DNA of 64,000 bases, from assembly GCA_037176885.1 (NCBI GenBank), contig JAWWNJ010000062.1:1116001-1180000 (forward strand), written 5' to 3'. The position numbers were made by a program, and so were the translations under genes. A model generated the notes under the pieces. That model searched no databases. It was not told the DNA's origin and worked only from the letters and a program-made list of their open reading frames with translations. How positions within the stretch are numbered: position 1 is the stretch's first letter; each line of letters opens with the position of its first letter. The stretch comes from Favolaschia claudopus. Its lineage: Eukaryota > Basidiomycota > Agaricomycetes > Agaricales > Mycenaceae. Positions 1 to 15,731 of the stretch are shown here, one piece after another.

Positions 1-714
1 ACCGGCGTGTCCAAGACTCTGCTCCTCGAGCTCAATCTCTCGGCTCTCTTGAGTGAGAGCACAAGGGGCACAGCAGCAAGAGAGGAGGAAGTCGGTGACG
101 GTGTCACCCTTGATAGAATAACGACCACGCGTTTGTTGGCGTCCACTGCGGAAAGGTTAGAGTGTACATCTTGATTTTTAAAATTGTAGCGTACCCAAAA
201 CCGACAACCCCTCCGCACCCAAAGCATGCCGCAACTCCGTCTACGAGAAACTGAGAATGAATCGAGAAAAAGTGACATGGGGCATACAGATGATAGAGTC
301 GTTGCTGACGACTCCTTCCATAGGATCCTTGCTCACAGCGCCCTTTTGAACATATGAGTGAAAGTGTACGGGTAAGATGGAAAGGAGATGGCTTACATTC
401 ATCTCAAGAGCGTTGTATCTGGCGCGGTTGCGGCCGTAGGTCACACAAGGCAAGAACCAAGACACGACGCCTAAACAAAGGGCTCAGACATGAACAAAAT
501 CATGCAGGAACAGGGGAACGAACAAGTAAGAGGGTCCGCAAGGCAGTCAAAGACACCGTGCGACCATTCACGCTGGCCGTCGACGAGAGGAAGATTATTG
601 GCGTTGCGGGATCCGCCGACCTGCATGGGCTGAGTGGCATGGGGCTGTTGGTTATACTGGGGACACAAGATGAGGACGAGACTTTAGCTATTTGTCACTG
701 CAGCTTACGGCCAT
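1..714 (-). CDS. PLAC8 family Cys-rich protein (3' end beyond the window)
   Basis: Six exons can be joined on the minus strand: 709-714, 524-656, 397-470, 288-342, 195-240 and 1-145, all with GT-AG introns of about 50 nt. The spliced product contains the PLAC8 signature: a segment like REWSHGVFDCLADPLTC, then WFLPCVTYGRNRARYNAL, a Gly/Cys stretch CFGCGGVVGFGG, and near the end LLSCCCAPCALTQESREI. PLAC8 proteins are small Cys-rich membrane-associated proteins; plant and animal members act in cell size control or metal handling, but the fungal role is not known. The first coding exon is only six nucleotides (ATG GCC). The reading frame is still open at base 1, after the CCxPC/QESREI motif, so only a short C-terminal tail is likely missing. 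Family assignment is sure; the function is not. Confidence 0.85.
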
Positions 715-1370
715 TGGTATGTTAAAGATGTTTAAGGTTTTAGGTAGGGAGTGTGGTTGATTCGAGGAGGAGCGAGAAAGAACGCGCAGCGAAGGGAAAA
801 GCGAAAACTGATGCTAGCTCCTCGAGAGACGCAGCATTTTATAGGCCTTTTTTTCTTGTTTATGAACGATCGCGACATGACACCTGCCAGAATGTACACT
901 GGCGGCCTGGCGCCAAGCGCTGTATTGGCCGTAAATGCCGCCCCTATGCTAGACACAGGTTATGAATGAATCAAGCGCCGGACGTCGCTCAGTCTTGCCA
1001 CTGTTCATGCAGGGTAGAGTCATCGGTGGCAGGCTTGAACATGGAGGATCTGCCCAGTATCGTATCAAGGCTTGCCAACGACACTTCCGCCGAGTACAAT
1101 CGATGAGAGAGGTCAAAGTCGCGAGTCAGATCGGAGTGTCCGTTGACCCTGTGTTTAGTTGTCTGTCGGTTCAACCTTCAAGTTCAAGAGATGACTTGAT
1201 GATTATCAGGGCTTTGAAGCGAGCTCGAGGACAAGATAAAGATCGAATATTCGCAAGAGCTGGACGGACGAAAGCATGTAGATAAGTAGCATACTCGCTG
1301 GGGGTCTGCCAGCGCAAAATCGTGGAGGAGGGGAGAGAGGCAGATCGGCCGGATAACACCGACCCTGATA
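715..1370. other. intergenic region between PLAC8 gene and ECM16
   Basis: This is the divergent promoter region of the PLAC8 gene (minus) and the ECM16 gene (plus). Open frames of about 60-107 codons exist on both strands (for example 962-1285 plus) but they overlap one another, show no recognisable domain and lack intron signals. I see no RNA gene or repeat here. Confidence 0.5.
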
Positions 1371-5615
<4,245 letters not shown>

Positions 5616-5770
5616 AACTACAAGTAGTACTGTACATCTAATGTTTACTTCATGACCTCGGAACTTGGTAATACAGCTATTCTAGAGATGTAAATTAAGC
5701 AATTATGTACATTAACATTCGTCCGGGTTCTGTTCATCGCTTGGACATGACTGTCAGCGATGGTCGACAG

Positions 5771-8700
5771 TCACGAAGGAGGAACTAGCTTCACCTTCAT
5801 TGGCTTCAAGTTTGAGCTCGCTTTCTTGGGTATGAACAAACTCTTGGCGGCGTCTTTGGGTGCTCGCGGTTTTGATGGAGGAGGAGGCTTCCGAATAGGC
5901 GGGGATTCAACCTCTTCTTCCAACTTCCTCTTAAGACTCCGGTCCGCAGAGGTGGACGGTCTTCGCTGCTCTGCTGTCGGTAACGGCAAAGATGACGAAG
6001 AAGGCAGTGGTGCCACAGAGTCAGACTTTTGCACGAGACTGGCCGACAGTTGTCGAGGCGTGACCAGGTCCGATGGAGGAGGAGGAAGAGGGGCGGTCTG
6101 AACTTGCGCCTTTGTCTTTGTTGGGGAGACTGGGGGGCGGACGATGGTATTTGGAGCTGAAAAGTAGGAGGCGTCTACTTCCACAAGCGCACGACGGGTC
6201 TGCGCATCAGTGGCAATAGTTTTCCAAGTCTCGTTACTGCGAGAAAGAGTTGCGACATTCCCCAAGATAAAAAGGGAGCTCTTGGCTCGCGTGAGGGCTA
6301 CGTTCATTCGCCTCACATCCGAAAGAAAACCAACGGACTCTAGACCTGGCCCTGAACGTACACATGATAGAATGATTACAGCCTTCTCTTGCCCTTGAAA
6401 TCCGTCTACCGTGTTGAAGTCGATGGTTTGCAGGATATCAGAACCAAATGCTTGAACGAATTGTCGGCGAAGTTCGACTATTTGTGCGCGATACATTGAA
6501 ATAACTGCGGCCAAGGATCAATCACGGGCAGCTGAACTCTCCCAAGACATACCGCCTACTTGTCCATCGAAATCGACGCGAGGAAAGGCTCTTTTCAGTC
6601 GCGTAAACAATGCAACGGCAATTCTGCATTCAGGCATATTTCTGATTGAGCGACCACTCTTTTCTTCTGTGGATTTGACATCCAGAAAGTGATACGGAGG
6701 GAACTTGGGATCGGTGTGCCATGGCTGGGCCGTTTTCTTATCCATATCAGGTCCATCACGAAGTCTGGACTGATAGAATAGAGCACTGGGAAGCTGAGAA
6801 ATCGTAGGGTGCATCCGATACTGAATGCTCAGAAGATGTATCGACTTGGGGTTGGTCTTTTGGAGACGAACGAACAACGATTCGTTGTATCGAAACCGAC
6901 AAGCCTGGAAACATGTTCAGCTCAGTCTGTTCGGCAAAGCGGGCGATACTCACTTCTTGGGACAAAACTGTCGGAGGGAGTTGCTGCGGATCTCCTACCA
7001 GAATACTATGCTTTGGTTGATACTTGAGAGGAATAAGAGCGCTGAGTTCGATTGCTTGGGAGGCTTCATCGATGATGACCATCTCGATCTCAAGGTCTTG
7101 GAGGATATCAGAACCTGATGCACTCAGCGTAGCGCAAATGACATGAGCGCCTTGAAGAACCTCCAGACGAAAAGCTCGCCGACTGGAATGGTTCAGTGGG
7201 GGTTCCCAACAAATCAAGAAAGCGCACCTCATTTCAAGGCCTCGTGTTTCCTTGACCCGATTGTCCTTCACCTCGTCGTACTTTTTAGCGAGCATTGTAC
7301 GCTTTGCGTTGAGACGAGCAATTTCGTCGCGAAGAATAGTGACCCGAGCTGAATTGTCGCTAATGCTATCAAGTTCCAAAAATTTCTCCTGTCTTTGAGC
7401 TTTGACGGCGTCCAGCTCAGCCCTGAGTCCAGCGAGATCCGCCGCGGCGCCGGTATCCTTTCCCAGATCCAGTCGACTGTCGACAAGATGATCGAGCGAT
7501 ATGTCCACAACGTTCGGATTCATGGATTTGATAGTACCGAGTCGAACTATGCTCTTCCCCTTGAAAAATTCCGAGTCACGGATTCGGTGAGCTATCTCGT
7601 CGATTGCCGCATTCGAAGGTGCACAAATGAGGATCTGAGGACCGGTAGGGGCCTCGGGTTTCGGATTCTTCGCATTGGGAATGGCGATTTTGCGTGGACG
7701 ACGGGCAAGGAAGGACATCACGAGCGCAACAATCGTGCTCGTCTTCCCGGTGCCTGGAGGTCTATTATACGTTGAGTAAACATGCGGTATCTTCAAAGCG
7801 ACTCACTTGCCCTTGAATCAAAGAAAATCCGGTCGTGTCCAAGCAGCTCGATATTGCGACGGCTTGAGGTTCATTGACCTTGTAATGATCCATGATTTTC
7901 TTCATGTTCGCCCGGTTCGCTTCAGGAACGGGCGGTAAGACTGGATTCAGTATTGTCGAACACAAATCAAAGTAAGGAAGGCCTAGGAGGGCAGCATACT
8001 CTCGATTGATTGTACTCAGACTATCGGGAGCAGTTAAATCAGTGCAATCACCCTCGTTATCATCGACTGACCTGAAAACTTGCACGACTTGCCATTCTGT
8101 GCCCAAAGTGAGGCCTGGATCAAGTCGAGCAATACATCTGATCTTGCACTGGATGTCCTTGCCCATCGGAGTTTTATACGACTCCACCTTGCCTAGAATT
8201 GACGACGCATCCTCCCGAAGTAAGACAACGTCCGATTCTGTCAAGCGCCAATCTTTCTTAACGCTACCACCGAAGGTCAACTCGAGATCAATCCAATCAT
8301 CTATGAATTGGCGCGCATCGATTTTGAATCTGTAGCCTTCTCCCGCTTCTTCCTTCGACTGGACAATTTGAGCCCAGCATTCAAGGAGTAGAAGCGGCTC
8401 GAATATTTGATGGTAATGAGAATAGTTGACGAATTTGTCGGCAGGTACGTGTCTCAAATTCAATGGATTCCCTGGAGGAGAAGCACCATCATGGTGATAT
8501 TGCCAGGCCAAGATCCTTTTGTACAGCCCAGAAAGGTCAGGTCTGAGACGTTGGAACTTCTTAGCGTCTTGTGCCCGTTTCTCCAAACGTAATTGCGTAG
8601 CATTCATCTGGACAGGTCCATCATAGAGCTTGATTTGCCTGGGAGGTCCGGCGGGTTGTTTAAGTTTGGGAGTCCGCTGCATCCTCGAAAGACTGCTAAG

Positions 8701-11700
8701 TGTTCCGTGACCCTGAGACTGCTCTTCTTTATCTGATGCGCTTTCATCGTCACTTGCATGCGTCGATGCCGTTGGGGCCGCAGAAGGACGACGGGATGTT
8801 GATGGGCCGGCGGAGGTTCGTCGGTATGCTGGGAATGAGTCCACTTTATCGAGTCGTTTCTGGTCCAGTGCGGAAAAGAACTGATCCTTCTGAATTTTGC
8901 TCGGCCCAGCGCCAGGTTTAGCGAGGACAGGTCGGTCCGTTTTTCGCGGTTTCTTGGAGTCTTTGGATATGGTTGACTGCGGACGAAATGAAAGATCGGA
9001 CGTCTGGGGTGATACGGCCTCCTCCTCGTCAATGAAGAGAGACAAAGTCTTTTCGAGCTGAAGGAGGCGTGACGAGTCCAAACGACTTTTCGTGTTGTCT
9101 TTCCGCGCATCAACAATGTGCTTGGTCATTTTCTGCAAACTGGTTTCCAGCGGAGGCACCTTCATGTCATGAAAGGTCCTAAGAAGGGACTGGAGGAGCT
9201 CGAACATCTGATACAGCAGCTCTTCGTGGGAGAGGCGAAGCCATTTCGTGAGCTCCGGAAGCACGCGCTGTAGATCGTCCACCATCTGCTGCCCTATTGT
9301 GGACATGCGCCCCGGCTCGTCTGAGACGCGCTGACCTGCATTAGCAGCGCTTTCGAAAACTCGGAATTGTGCCATCAATTCTCGGTCATAGATCAGGGCA
9401 TCCCGCATCCACAAGATCATCTCCTCGTTTTCGAAGTAGTTGGCCCACATAGGAGTGCGTTTGAAGATAACGGTAATAGCTTGATTCATGAGGTTCCACA
9501 GCATTGGTATTCGTGAGTATGGCCCGCTCTCCTCAGTGGGACGTAAGAAGTGAGGATTGTGTAAAAGCCCGTCCGGTCGAGAGCACAAAAGCTCGACGAT
9601 ATCCTGAAGATAGCGAACGAAGTGTTTGGCCAAGCTGCAAGCCTCGGGCACGGGAATCGCATATTTAGTGAACATTGTCAGGGCTTGAAACAGGCCATCA
9701 AGAGCAGCGTCTGGGTGGTTGGCTAATAGAGCGCGGTAACAATCCTGGCGGTCATCCACGTCGAAAGCCAGCCCAACAAGACTTTGCGCACTGAGCTGGA
9801 TATCGGCGATCGGAGAAAGGAGGAGTACGAAGACATTCTGTACCACACGAGGCCGTTGTAAAAGATCTAGAAGGGAGGATGAACGACTGCTTTCGACAAA
9901 GCGGGCGAAGCCGTCTCGTAAGCCGTCCCAGATGATCTTCAGAGCCCGATTGACTCCAAGTTGTTCAGGTTTGTCAAACCCAAACGGCTTCGGAGCTAGG
10001 AGGTCCCAATGAGCAGCTTGAGCCAGGACGTCGACTATCATCGCCATTCCGTCATTGTCACCAGGCTGCAACTTAAGATACACGTTCTTCCAAATGTGGT
10101 GTCCACCCGTCAACATTACCTCGCTCTCGTCGATACTGTTCTTCTTCGCAAGAGCAAGACAAAGAAAGTGGATCGCACGTGTGATAGCCTTGATGTCGTG
10201 CTGCATGATGCTATGCACCAGTTGATGACTGGCAGAACGAGCTGTTTTCCACGCAGGAATAGTGTAGGAGTTCGAAAATGCGATATCAACCAACACGGTC
10301 GCATGAATGTCGAAAACTTTCGATATTGAGGTTGTTGGCGGGTCTTTTCGACGATATAGTCCCGAGAACAACTGGATACTCGGGTCAACAAACTAGCATG
10401 AGATGAAGATTGGAAAGAACTTGCCTCAATTCCGGCGATCATGATAGACGGCCTAACATCCCCAAACCGTTCATGCTGCAACTCCTCGAAGAAAAAGTCC
10501 GCCATCTTGGCAATGACTTCTCCTTGTGCTGGTTGCCCTTCAATTGCTGAGAGATAAACCGAACACCACGACAAGAGTGGGTGCTGGGCAGCGGAAGAAT
10601 GACTCTCAAGCAACATTCGAGAAAATGAGGAATTTTCTTTTATGGAGTCGAAGATGATTTGGGGATATTCAGGACCCTCGGAAGCCCAAAACGACTTTCC
10701 AACATTCAGGGTAAGATAGCTAAAACATTGTAGTATGTGCTGAAAATCTGTTGAGGACATGAGAAATCGTTGAGCTGCATGACGATCGAATGACTCACGA
10801 AGTCCATTGTCATGTAGATGACCTATAACTTCGCGGTAAATAGCTCCAGTTTGCAGATGTTCCACGGGGACCAGATTCAGCGCAGTTCTGAGCCCAAACC
10901 ATAACACAACTGGGTCCTTGGACAATGAAAATGGAGTATCGAGCATAGATCCAGGATCGAGGGCTCGTATGATAACATCAAGGGCCACCGCATGAGACGG
11001 CAAGAATTTGTCCTTGGCGACGGGGCTCCCAGCAGAACGAAGTATTTGCTTCTCCGCCCAATTTCTTACAGCAAGTTCATCGTCCACCATCAATATGAGC
11101 AATCCTGGCGGCACGGAATTCTTTGGCCAAGTCTCAAAGACGGTCGTGGGAGCCTGGTTGTGGATGAGAGAGAGTATTTGGGTGTCTCGTAGAATGGTGA
11201 GATTGGACACAATGCGATACCATCTGCCGGGGGCAGACGAAGGTATAGTCTTTCCGGTTATATCTTCCAACACAGTTGATAGTTCCCATGCCTCAAAGCT
11301 TTGATAAAATCCCGCCAGAATGTCGGCCGAGAACGCGCCAAAGAACCTGGTACACGTTGTTCAGATATACAAGCATGCAGAAGTTCAACACAAACGTAGT
11401 TCTGGAAGTGCATTTAGCTTCTTCAAGCCCTTGCACGCAATCCAGGCACCCATTCAGGCAAGCTCTAAACTTCGTTCTCCATTGTTCAACTAACGGGCTG
11501 GAATAGGCGAATAGCCTGATCAAAAAAGTTGCAGCAGCAACTGTGGTGGGAAGAGCGCGACCGCAGAACCAGTGAAGGCAGCCATCCGCAGCATTTGGAG
11601 GTACTTCCATGAGATAGCTGAAGACGCCAGCGAGCACCGCGTCTGATGCTCCTTCATTGTTTACTGGAGAGTCTCGAAGACTGGCTAGCTGTTTCTCGAC

Positions 11701-11727
11701 GAGGGAATTGGTTTCCAGTGTGGGCAT
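5771..11727 (-). CDS. SEN1: Sen1-type SF1 RNA/DNA helicase (transcription termination)
   Basis: Large minus-strand gene starting at the ATG at 11725-11727. The first part (to about 8000) is the alpha-helical Sen1 N-terminal domain; the C-terminal third is a UPF1-like SF1 helicase: [15 protein letters not shown] (Walker A, about 7761 downward), [17 protein letters not shown] (Ia), [11 protein letters not shown] (II), [15 protein letters not shown] (III), [10 protein letters not shown] (IV), [15 protein letters not shown] (V) and MNVALTRAK (VI), then a basic Pro/Ser tail. Yeast Sen1 terminates short Pol II transcripts with Nrd1-Nab3 and clears R-loops in the nucleus. Exons join cleanly, but two introns need GC donors: 10372-10424 (GAG|GCAAGT) and 7762-7810 (AAGG|GCAAGTGAGT). 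The second splits the Walker A region; only the GC donor restores GPPGTGKT, while an excellent GT donor four bases downstream shifts the frame. The gene is head-to-head with translin, 170 bp apart. Confidence 0.93.
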
Positions 11728-11897
11728 GACCCCGCAGATTTGGAGGTTGCCACTGGCGGGGAACAGTGAGAGGCCGAATGAAAGGAGAATTCAAGAAGAA
11801 TGAGGATTCAGACGCGTCGGTCACGCGTGACACCACTGCTCAAGCTTGCTTTCGCCGACTCATTGACAGAATCGCCAATTTTGCTCCTCTCTTCGGA

Positions 11898-12940
11898 ATG
11901 GATCCCCAGGACCTCGAGTCTCTCAATTCTCTCTTAGAGCAAGATGTCGGAGTCAGCGAGGTCTCTTGCATTGCACTCTCGTCCTTCTCTCAAACTCTTG
12001 TTTATCAAACGTATCCATGGGCAGAAAATCAAAGAGCAAGTGAAAGAATTCGACAAGCGCATTCGAACCATAGGTATGCCTTCCTGGATCCCAAGGCGGT
12101 ATCTCTTCTACGGTTGCTACAGTCGGAATTCTTGGGAAAATACACTCTACTCCATCGCATTCAAGTATAGTCCATCCAGTAGTTGTTCTTCGACACTTCA
12201 TTTATGCGTATGCGGAGTAGTGCCGGAACTCCTCGACTCCGTGGATCCTGTGCTGCACAGCTGCAGCGAGATAACACTCGCCATTGCCGACGTGATTCCC
12301 CCCGATCAATTTTGGCGCTGGAAAGATATGTGGTCAAATTCCATGCGCAGTGCGGTGTATGCAGCGGCGTTAATCCAGTATCTGAGGAACGGCACTCTTT
12401 TATCTCTTCCCCGTGCATCCGAGATCCTAGGAAGTGCGCGAATCCCTCGTTTCTTACCCGCTCATAACGACTGTTTACAGTCAACGGGGAGTGGAAAGAC
12501 AGATTCTCTCTTCCCGTGGAGGACTATCTCCACGGCTTAATCAGCATGGTAAACGAACTGGTAATTGTCGTGTTGAACCAGTGTAGCTATTCATTCATTG
12601 ACGGCGACGCACTCAGTCGAGATATGCCATTAATGCAGTCACGCTGGGCCAGTTCGAAGAGCCAGTACGAATTTCGAATTTTGTGAAAGAAATCTTCTCC
12701 GGTTTCACGATGGTGTGTGGTTAGAGAGTATCAAGCTTATCGTGTTTTCGACAACTTCTGTTAGCTCAATCTCAAGAACGACTCGTTGCGACGGCGTTTT
12801 GACAGCTTGAAATATGACCTCAAAAAAATTGAAGAAGGTTAGCCCCGTGCAGTGCTGTCGGTATCGGTTATTCACCTGTAATAGTGGTCTACGACGTCTC
12901 GTTGCGGAAGTTGGTGCCTGTGAACCCACCCGTTCAGTAG
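11898..12940 (+). CDS. TSN: Translin (TSN), RNA/DNA-binding subunit of C3PO
   Basis: Eight exons join in frame: 11898-11960, 12025-12073, 12123-12164, 12218-12433, 12481-12560, 12617-12712, 12765-12837 and 12885-12940, giving about 225 residues, the usual translin length. The product has LGKIHSTPSHS, FWRWKDMWSNSMRSAVYAA, LPVEDYLHGLISMVNELS, RYAINAVTLGQFEEPVRIS, LNLKNDSLRRRFDSLKYD and IEEVVYDVSLRKLVPVNPP, all translin hallmarks. Translin forms an octameric ring, alone or with TRAX (TSNAX) as the C3PO endoribonuclease that trims passenger strands or tRNA fragments. The catalytic residues lie on the TRAX partner, which I do not see in this window. The start at 11898 was chosen because MDPQDLESLNSLLEQDVG aligns with the translin N-terminus; an upstream ATG at 11772 has no similarity. 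Confidence 0.92.
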
Positions 12941-13167
12941 TCCCACTTGTATTGCGTGTCTATTTCTCTGGGGATTTCTATTTAGCCCTTGACAACGTGT
13001 ACAGTAGGAAGTGTATCTACTCATTGTCGCCCAACAAACCGAGATTGCCTTTTTTGGAATAAAGCGGTTGTTGTAGTTTGTTTACAATTGACGTACCTGA
13101 ACCAGATCGTTGTACGGTCGCCATTGCGTGAAACAGGGACCCACATACGCATTCTAACGATTTCACT

Positions 13168-14535
13168 ATGGCTACAGACAGACGCCGAGCTATTTCAACG
13201 CGTCCTGCGTCTTCTGAAGGTCAGGCAAGTGGGACCCATAAGGTTACATGACTAATCAAGCGAACCATAGAGTTGGACTGCTGGTCTCATGCGGCGACCT
13301 CTCTAACAAATCTATCGAGTATATATTCAAATTCTGCCACCATCGAAACTATTGGACGGGTAAACCGCCTTATATCTGTCTGGCCCGCCGACGACACCTT
13401 GCCTGCCCAAGGCTTGGACAACGTCAAGCAAATTTACCGTAAATTATACTCTGGATTGGAAGAAATCCAAACAACTTCCGACCGAGAAATAAAGTAAATT
13501 CTCCGGATGCAACCATCGCGGTTGGAGATTTTTCGTGACTCATTCTGAATCTGTCTTTCAGAGCAATTGACGACGCTATCGAACGTTTGGATGTCCTGAT
13601 CGCTTTGCGGAAAGCGCCAGAGAGCGCAGGTAAATCATTCTCACAAAACAAGTACTCGTTCAGTATCCGGTATTGATCTCTTTGGCAGAGAAGCGAATAA
13701 AGCGTCCTCGACCGCCATCTCCTTCTTCGACGCCAGTTCCTTCGGCACCTACTGTCGTAGTTCCTCGCGTGTCCATAACGCTACCTGCCCGTAACTCAGT
13801 AGGGCCCTCTTCAGCTAATGCATTCTCGCGCGCGCCCAAGGCGCTGCTTGCGAAGCAATTACCGCTTCAGGAAGGGAGGAAAGTCGCATTCCACCAGCCT
13901 TCAGGTAAACCCAGCGCCGGGGGAAAACCTACCGGCAATAGCAACGCCTCCCCTGATACCGGCGAGAATAACTGGATCCTGGCAGTCGTGGTTCGATGTC
14001 TCAACAACGACAAGCATCGGTACATCTGGTTTCTCGCCCGTCTTCAAATCATGTTGACCCCTCATTCCTCTCAGATATGAAGTTCAAGATCCAGAGCCGC
14101 AAGAGGACGGCCAGCCCGGACTGTGAGTATATTCTGGAAATATCTTTCTAGTCCAATGATTTCCAATGTTCGATGCAGATGTTACAACACAACACTTAAA
14201 GCGATTATTCCCCTGCCGGACCTAAACGCACCAGCGGGATCTCCTTCACATCTATCTTCTTACCATGAATACCCTCCTGGCTCTACAGTCATGGCACTCT
14301 ATCCTGATACAAGCTGTTTCTATCGAGCTGAGGTCATTTCTACTCCCAAATACTCTCAGCAGGCAGGCAGGGTATGAGTCCAATTCTGTGATGCTTGCTA
14401 TTAACTCACGTTTCATTGTCAAAGCAGGCGACACCATCTTCAAAACATATATACAAGTTAAAATTTGAGGATGACGATAACCAAGAGCATGCCGTGTCTG
14501 CCGAATGGGTAGTAGAATGGCCGGAAGGGAGATAA
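13168..14535 (+). CDS. SGF29: SAGA complex subunit Sgf29 (tandem Tudor H3K4me reader)
   Basis: Spliced plus-strand gene. The first part is helical (LDCWSHAATSLTNL, IGRVNRLISVWPADDTLPA, YRKLYSGLEEI, AIDDAIERLDVLIALRKAPES), then KRIKRPRPPSPSS and a low-complexity linker. The C-terminal SGF29 tandem Tudor domain follows: ENNWILAVVVRCLNNDKHR, YEVQDPEP, YPPGSTVMALYPDTSCFYRA, YKLKFEDDDNQEHAVSAEW and VVEWPEGR at the end. Sgf29 binds H3K4me2/3 through this domain and brings the SAGA acetyltransferase Gcn5 to chromatin. The YPDTSCFYRA loop carries the aromatic residues expected around the methyl-lysine pocket. The first exon ends TCT GAA G; a GCAAGT just downstream is a possible competing donor, but the frame of EELDCW supports the GT. 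It follows translin in the same direction. Confidence 0.88.
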
Positions 14536-14703
14536 TAGCAGAGTTCTCAGTGATCTAGCAGTATAGTAGTGTTTGCTTGAATGTTTGCTTGAATTACCCA
14601 ACGACGCTTGAACGATGCTCGTTGCTTCGAGTATTTTCTGTGATTACGTCATATTCATGACCTTGCCGACACAACTCGCAAGCCCTAGACTAAGAGAGAC
14701 GAC

Positions 14704-14768
14704 GAACTTTCTAGTCATGTCTCGACGGAGGTCCTTCACACGATGGCCGAATGAAATTTGTATATATA
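14704..14768 (+). promoter_or_regulatory. Putative heat shock element and TATA box of the HSP20 gene
   Basis: At 14704-14714 the sequence is GAA-ct-TTC-ta-G, two perfect inverted 5-bp heat shock units and the start of a third. A TATATATA tract lies at 14761-14768, about 52 bp before the HSP20 start codon. The combination fits Hsf1 control of a small heat shock gene. The element is short, so this is a suggestion from pattern only. Confidence 0.45.
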
Positions 14769-14819
14769 GCCCAGTCTGTCGTGCTTTTGTCCTAAACACC
14801 CCCTACTAAACTGCACGCC

Positions 14820-15369
14820 ATGTCCATTGGCCGCCACCTTTTCAACGAATTTCGCCCCTTCCTGCGCATGCTCGACGAACCCTTGGGCAGAGCCTCTGTT
14901 GGTTTCAATCGCCCTCAGCGCTCGTTGTTCGACGACCCATTCTCTGCATTAAACCGGGCCATGTTGCGCGGCCCAGCTGTGGATGTTAGCGAGGCAGGGA
15001 ATTCCTACGTTGTGGAGGCCGAATTACCTGGCGTGAAGAAAGAAAATCTTGAAGTTCGCATAGGAGACGGGGGGCGCAGCTTGACAATCGAAGGCAAATT
15101 GTTGTCGGCGAAGGAGGGCAGCGAACACAATGCGCCAGACGGTACGACCACCAGTGATTTAACCTGATGGTGATGCTGACCTGTGTGTGGCAGAGAATTC
15201 GACCCAGATATCCACAGAGCGTTCTGTCTTCGGGAGCTTCACGCGAACGGTTTTCCTGCCGCGTCCAGTGGAGAGCAGTAATGTTGTGGCCAAGTTGGAA
15301 GACGGGATCCTGAAACTTACTCTCAACAAAATGGAGGACAAGGCGAGCGTAGCGGTGACAGTCGAGTGA
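14820..15369 (+). CDS. Small heat shock protein (HSP20 / alpha-crystallin family)
   Basis: Two exons (14820-15141 and 15194-15369) give about 165 residues, normal for fungal HSP20. The N-terminal arm has repeated Phe/Arg segments (FNEFRPFLRMLDEP, RSLFDDPFSALNRAM). The alpha-crystallin domain starts at PAVDVSEAGNSYVVEAELPG and continues VKKENLEVRI, RSLTIEGK, then FGSFTRTVFLPRPV, VVAKLEDGILKLTLNK and a short tail ending VTVE. The A-x-x-x-G-x-L motif appears as LEDGILKLTL. These proteins are ATP-independent chaperones that hold unfolding proteins as oligomers in the cytosol. A TATA box and a heat-shock-element-like site lie upstream. Confidence 0.95.
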
Positions 15370-15731
15370 GCAGCGTTGAAGACGATGAGTTGTAACAATA
15401 CACTGTAGAATAATTCGGCATTTATGTATCTTGAATCCCAACTCGCAGCCAAAAGAAACTTGTGAGACCAGCGGAGAAGTCCTGTAAGACCAGGCCGGCA
15501 TGAGATGGGCTGGGATGAATAAGACGAGGCAGAGAGTGTAAAGAAAGGATGTGACGATTTGGACATGGACGTTCTCGCCAAAGTAGTAGCAATCACGACC
15601 TTCAATGCGGCAAATTCAGACTCACGAGCCCACGAATCTCGGGCTGTCTTCACGTCACCTACTAGTCGCCCTTTCTGCGTTCCCGTCCCCCAGTCCCCGC
15701 CAGGTCCTTCCCTAACCCTCAATACCTCTCA
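15370..15731. other. intergenic region after HSP20
   Basis: About 360 bp between the HSP20 stop and the histone-fold gene start, holding the HSP20 3' untranslated region and the promoter of the next gene. The minus-strand open frame that crosses it is antisense to HSP20 and has no domain. No RNA gene or repeat is visible. Confidence 0.5.

Noticed and set aside
5760..6101. Plus-strand frame with Gly-rich sequence opposite the SEN1 3' end
   Set aside because: It is antisense to the basic Pro/Ser tail of SEN1, which belongs to a well-supported gene.
13224..13271. A GC donor (GCAAGT) in the first SGF29 intron
   Set aside because: The GT donor directly upstream already gives the right frame (EELDCW), and the GC choice does not.
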